Assembly (NCBI GenBank): GCA_016937155.1
Contig: JAFGWM010000031.1
Span: forward strand, 1 to 64,000
DNA: 64,000 nucleotides
Source: Deltaproteobacteria bacterium
GTDB taxonomy: Bacteria; Myxococcota_A; Polyangia; HGW-17
Reading direction: 5' to 3'
This document shows, piece after piece, positions 61,904 to 64,000 of the stretch (positions are counted from its first letter, which is position 1; each line of letters starts with the position of its first letter). The translations under genes were made by a program, and so were the position numbers. Below the pieces are notes generated by a model. It was not told the origin of the DNA and did not search any database. It was given only the letters and a program-made list of their open reading frames with translations.

Positions 61904-61929
61904 TTCATAACCTAGAGGAGGTTTTAACC

Positions 61930-63114
61930 ATGAATAATGACAATGGTCTTCCCCCATTGGATCCGAACGTGACCCCAGAAAACTCAGCCCCAGCACCGAT
62001 GGCACCTCCGCCTCCGGCTTATAATCCCTACGATGTGCCAGCAGTTGGTGGTGTTAAGTCCGGTTCCGGGCTTAAGGTAGGAATTGTAATTCTGCTCGGT
62101 TTACTGACTCTCCTTGTTCCTCTTGGGTTATTTAAAATCGGTAGTCCTCACCCGTGTGGTGATGACAGAGCCAAAAAGGGTGAATGTGTTATTGTTCAGA
62201 CTCCTTCTGGTTGTACACCGAGTGTATTCAGTATGGAATCTGAATTTCTGACATGCAAGATGGTTGGTGCTGTTGGAAACGAAGACTTTAAAGCAAAAAA
62301 TCCCAGTAAATGGGAATCATGCAATGCCTTAAATGAGAAAATCAAGGCTCAGAAGGGTTTCAAATGTTATGCACCTGCCGCAGTGTTAAAAGCTAAGGCA
62401 AAGGGTGGTAAACTTCCTGATCCGATGGATATGCCTCCTCTTGAAGTCCAGAAGATGAGTGCTCTCAACAGTGTTTCCTCTTCCACTATCACTTCGGATA
62501 TGGTTTTTACTGTTATCACAATACTCATTATTCTCGGTCTTATGGCTGGCGCAGCCTTTTTCAGTCACAAGAAAAACAGAGAAGGTTTTCTCCATGTCAG
62601 TGGCGTGTTCCTCGTGGGTATATTCGCTGCATTTATCTACAGATATTACGTGGCAGGATTCTACAGTGGAGACATTGTTGTTATGATGATAGCCCTTTTG
62701 GGTGTTGTTCCTATGATTATGATGGCTGTTTCCCGTGAGGGAAAACTTGGAACCGCCATGGGTATTGCTCAGGGTCAGGGTGGCGATTATGCCATTGACA
62801 CCTCCAAAAAGGATGTTGTTCCCCCTAGTGAAGCTCTTTCAGCAGCTGAAGCCACCAAGTTTGAACGTATGGCAATGAAACATACTGCTGCCTGGGAAAT
62901 TGCATTTATTCTCGGGTTTATCACTCTGGTTCTCTCACTGCTGCCAATCGGACTGGTAAGTATGGGTAAAACTTCAAATGCTGATAGTGCAATGAAGAAG
63001 GAAGCAGCGAAGCTCACCAGTCTTGTTAAGAAAAAAGAAAGTGCCACAACAGATGTTAATGTTGATGTAGGAGAAGGTGGTTCCGGTGAAGACGGTGAAG
63101 GTGACGAAGATTAA
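61930..63114 (+). CDS. Hypothetical membrane protein with cysteine-containing loop
   Basis: A 394-residue protein of no family I know. The first 45 residues are Pro/Ala-rich and cytoplasmic in style (PAPMAPPPPAYNPYDVP). One membrane helix follows (about 52-70). Next is a region of about 125 residues with several cysteines (HPCGDDRAKKGECV, CTPS, LTCKM, ESCN, KCYAP), likely outside and disulfide-bonded. Three more helices lie near 193-213, 222-240 and 245-262, and a final one near 318-338. The C-terminus is an acidic glycine tail (GEGGSGEDGEGDED). It has a clear promoter and strong ribosome site and precedes rpmB by 101 bp, which has a promoter of its own. It may belong to lineage-specific surface machinery. 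Confidence 0.8.
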   Translation: MNNDNGLPPLDPNVTPENSAPAPMAPPPPAYNPYDVPAVGGVKSGSGLKVGIVILLGLLTLLVPLGLFKIGSPHPCGDDRAKKGECVIVQTPSGCTPSVFSMESEFLTCKMVGAVGNEDFKAKNPSKWESCNALNEKIKAQKGFKCYAPAAVLKAKAKGGKLPDPMDMPPLEVQKMSALNSVSSSTITSDMVFTVITILIILGLMAGAAFFSHKKNREGFLHVSGVFLVGIFAAFIYRYYVAGFYSGDIVVMMIALLGVVPMIMMAVSREGKLGTAMGIAQGQGGDYAIDTSKKDVVPPSEALSAAEATKFERMAMKHTAAWEIAFILGFITLVLSLLPIGLVSMGKTSNADSAMKKEAAKLTSLVKKKESATTDVNVDVGEGGSGEDGEGDED

Positions 63115-63141
63115 TTTCCTGTCTTTCCTGCAAAAAAACAC

Positions 63142-63170
63142 TTGATCTAAGTTCCCAGTTAAACTACAAA
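63142..63170 (+). promoter_or_regulatory. Possible promoter of rpmB
   Basis: TTGATC (63142-63147), 17 bases, TACAAA (63165-63170), ending 45 bases before the rpmB ATG. The -10 is a poor match; spacing is ideal. Confidence 0.4.
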
Positions 63171-63215
63171 GTCACTAGCTGAAATGATAAACGTTTTCGT
63201 TTAAGGAGTTTTGAA

Positions 63216-63404
63216 ATGTCTCGTCAATGTGAAATATGTTCCAGAGGTACCGTGGTTGCTAACAATGTAAGCCACTCCAATATACATACAAAAAGAGTTC
63301 AGAAGATTAATCTGAAAAGAATCCGTGTTGTTGTTGACGGAAAAACAAAAAGAATGAGAGTTTGCACCAGTTGTTTCAATAAGGTGGAGCGTCCTTCCTT
63401 CTAA
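63216..63404 (+). CDS. rpmB: 50S ribosomal protein L28, zinc-binding form
   Basis: A 62-residue L28. It begins SRQCEICSRGTVVANNVSHS with a CxxC and ends with VCTSCF, so it is the zinc-containing (C+) type rather than the zinc-free paralogue used under zinc starvation. NIHTKRVQKINLKRIRV carries the basic rRNA-binding stretch typical of the family. Ribosome site AAGGAG lies nine bases before the ATG. Length is normal for the short form. No rpmG is beside it, unlike in many genomes. Confidence 0.95.
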   Translation: MSRQCEICSRGTVVANNVSHSNIHTKRVQKINLKRIRVVVDGKTKRMRVCTSCFNKVERPSF

Positions 63405-63429
63405 ATCTTCTTCCGGATAACAATAAAAA

Positions 63430-64000
63430 ATGACATCCGAAATTCAGAAGTTTCTAACTGATGATGAGGTTCCAGAAAAGATAAGGGACAATGTTGCGCT
63501 CTTGATCGATGCGGTTCGCACTGCTGTTTCCTTTGAGATGGATCTGTCTTCAGATACAATCAGTGTACTTGATTACTATGTTTTATCACAGACAGAGCTT
63601 TCTGACTCTCTTCTTGAACTGGTTGCTGTAATGACTGGAAGTTATTACGGAGAGGTTCTGAGAAGAAAATTCGGGGGGCAATGGCATGTGCTTGAAGATT
63701 CCCCACCTCAGGACTGGCAATTGCGTTTTCACAGCTGTCCCCTTGGAGTTAATCCCGTAATAAGTGCTCTTGAAGTAATAACCCGGGATGATGATTATAC
63801 CGGTATATCCGTTTCTCCTGTCAGAGAAGAAGCTCTTCTGGATATGTTGGAGAATGCACCAACTATTTCTGATGATGAATATTATTCCTTTGCTGGAATG
63901 ATGGATGCAATGCATTTATGCATTGATTTTCTCACAGAGATCGAACACCTGATCCACGAAAATGATCCACAATCTGATCCAAGATATGGTTTTGAGGATC
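63430..64000 (+). CDS. Unrecognised gene, cut by the right window edge
   Basis: An open frame from the ATG at 63430 to the window end, 190 codons so far with no stop. The product is acidic, beginning MTSEIQKFLTDDEVPEK, with no signal peptide and no membrane helix. Segments such as YYVLSQTELSDSLLELVAVM, FGGQWHVLED and RFHSCPLGVNP may be conserved core positions. I do not recognise the family. It follows rpmB by 25 bp and may share its message. There is no clear ribosome site. An overlapping minus-strand frame (63586-63915) looks like a shadow. Confidence 0.7.
   Translation, partial: MTSEIQKFLTDDEVPEKIRDNVALLIDAVRTAVSFEMDLSSDTISVLDYYVLSQTELSDSLLELVAVMTGSYYGEVLRRKFGGQWHVLEDSPPQDWQLRFHSCPLGVNPVISALEVITRDDDYTGISVSPVREEALLDMLENAPTISDDEYYSFAGMMDAMHLCIDFLTEIEHLIHENDPQSDPRYGFED

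Noticed and set aside
63586-63915. A 109-codon minus-strand frame at the right edge
   Set aside because: It lies opposite an uninterrupted 190-codon plus-strand frame that follows rpmB, and its product has no recognisable feature.

Overview
The window is about 64 kb of AT-rich bacterial chromosome (roughly 40% GC by eye), densely coding, with no rRNA or tRNA gene that I could find. The gene content points to a deltaproteobacterial, Myxococcota-like lineage. It has many secreted lipoproteins built from cysteine-rich repeats (CGNG/CGDG...EECD), MopE-type DNDxDGxxDCDD motifs, C-terminal tails of the MYXO-CTERM kind, a bacterial Ser/Thr kinase, an NtrC-type regulator, a large hybrid histidine kinase and a GAF-GGDEF protein. 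The low GC is unusual for cultured Myxococcota, so I would not name a family.

1-9.6 kb holds a CRISPR array (six full 36-bp repeats, continuing off the left edge), its leader, and a complete type I-G (formerly I-U) cas operon on the minus strand: cas3, csx17, csb1, csb2, a cas4-cas1 fusion, cas2. The genes overlap by 1-4 bp or sit 3 bp apart, and transcription is inferred to run toward the leader and array. Next to it (9.7-10.1 kb) is a frameshifted, truncated Rpn/PDDEXK-type gene remnant and a short inverted repeat, a plausible island edge.

10.2-14 kb carries two convergent cysteine-rich lipoprotein genes, one with freshly duplicated 153-bp units. 14.2-21 kb is a plus-strand run: folK, nadE and a 1513-residue hybrid sensor kinase whose last domain looks like an Hpt domain without its histidine. 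21-28.3 kb is a minus-strand five-gene run (cheX, polysaccharide deacetylase, zinc-ribbon/ATPase/TPR protein, tyrS, periplasmic-binding-like protein), probably driven by a TTGACA promoter flanked by direct repeats. 28.4-29.4 kb has a membrane protein with a PqqD-like partner.

29.5-41.2 kb (minus strand) holds a Xer recombinase whose start codon lies in a perfect hairpin, a GH15-like glycosidase with a MYXO-CTERM-like tail, a cysteine-repeat/FG-GAP lipoprotein, an RluA-type pseudouridine synthase, an ABC1/UbiB kinase-like protein, an NtrC-type regulator and another cysteine-rich lipoprotein with a clear terminator and promoter. 41.4-49.8 kb (plus strand) holds an FtsB/DivIC-like protein, a GAF-GGDEF protein, a COG2403-type P-loop protein paired with an UPF0173 metallo-hydrolase, a 5'-nucleotidase lipoprotein and mtnA.

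49.8-64 kb holds a lytic transglycosylase, a histidine-kinase-like protein lacking a recognisable ATP-binding site followed by a trypsin-like lipoprotein, dksA, a transglutaminase-like protein overlapping trmB, a Ser/Thr kinase, a radical SAM/SPASM enzyme in tandem with an L,D-transpeptidase, a Cys-loop membrane protein, rpmB (zinc form) and an unrecognised gene cut by the window edge. The strongest defined system is the I-G CRISPR-Cas locus. The least explained items are the leader element complementary to the crRNA handle, the degenerate phosphorelay proteins, and the two small two-gene units (membrane protein/PqqD-like; COG2403/UPF0173).
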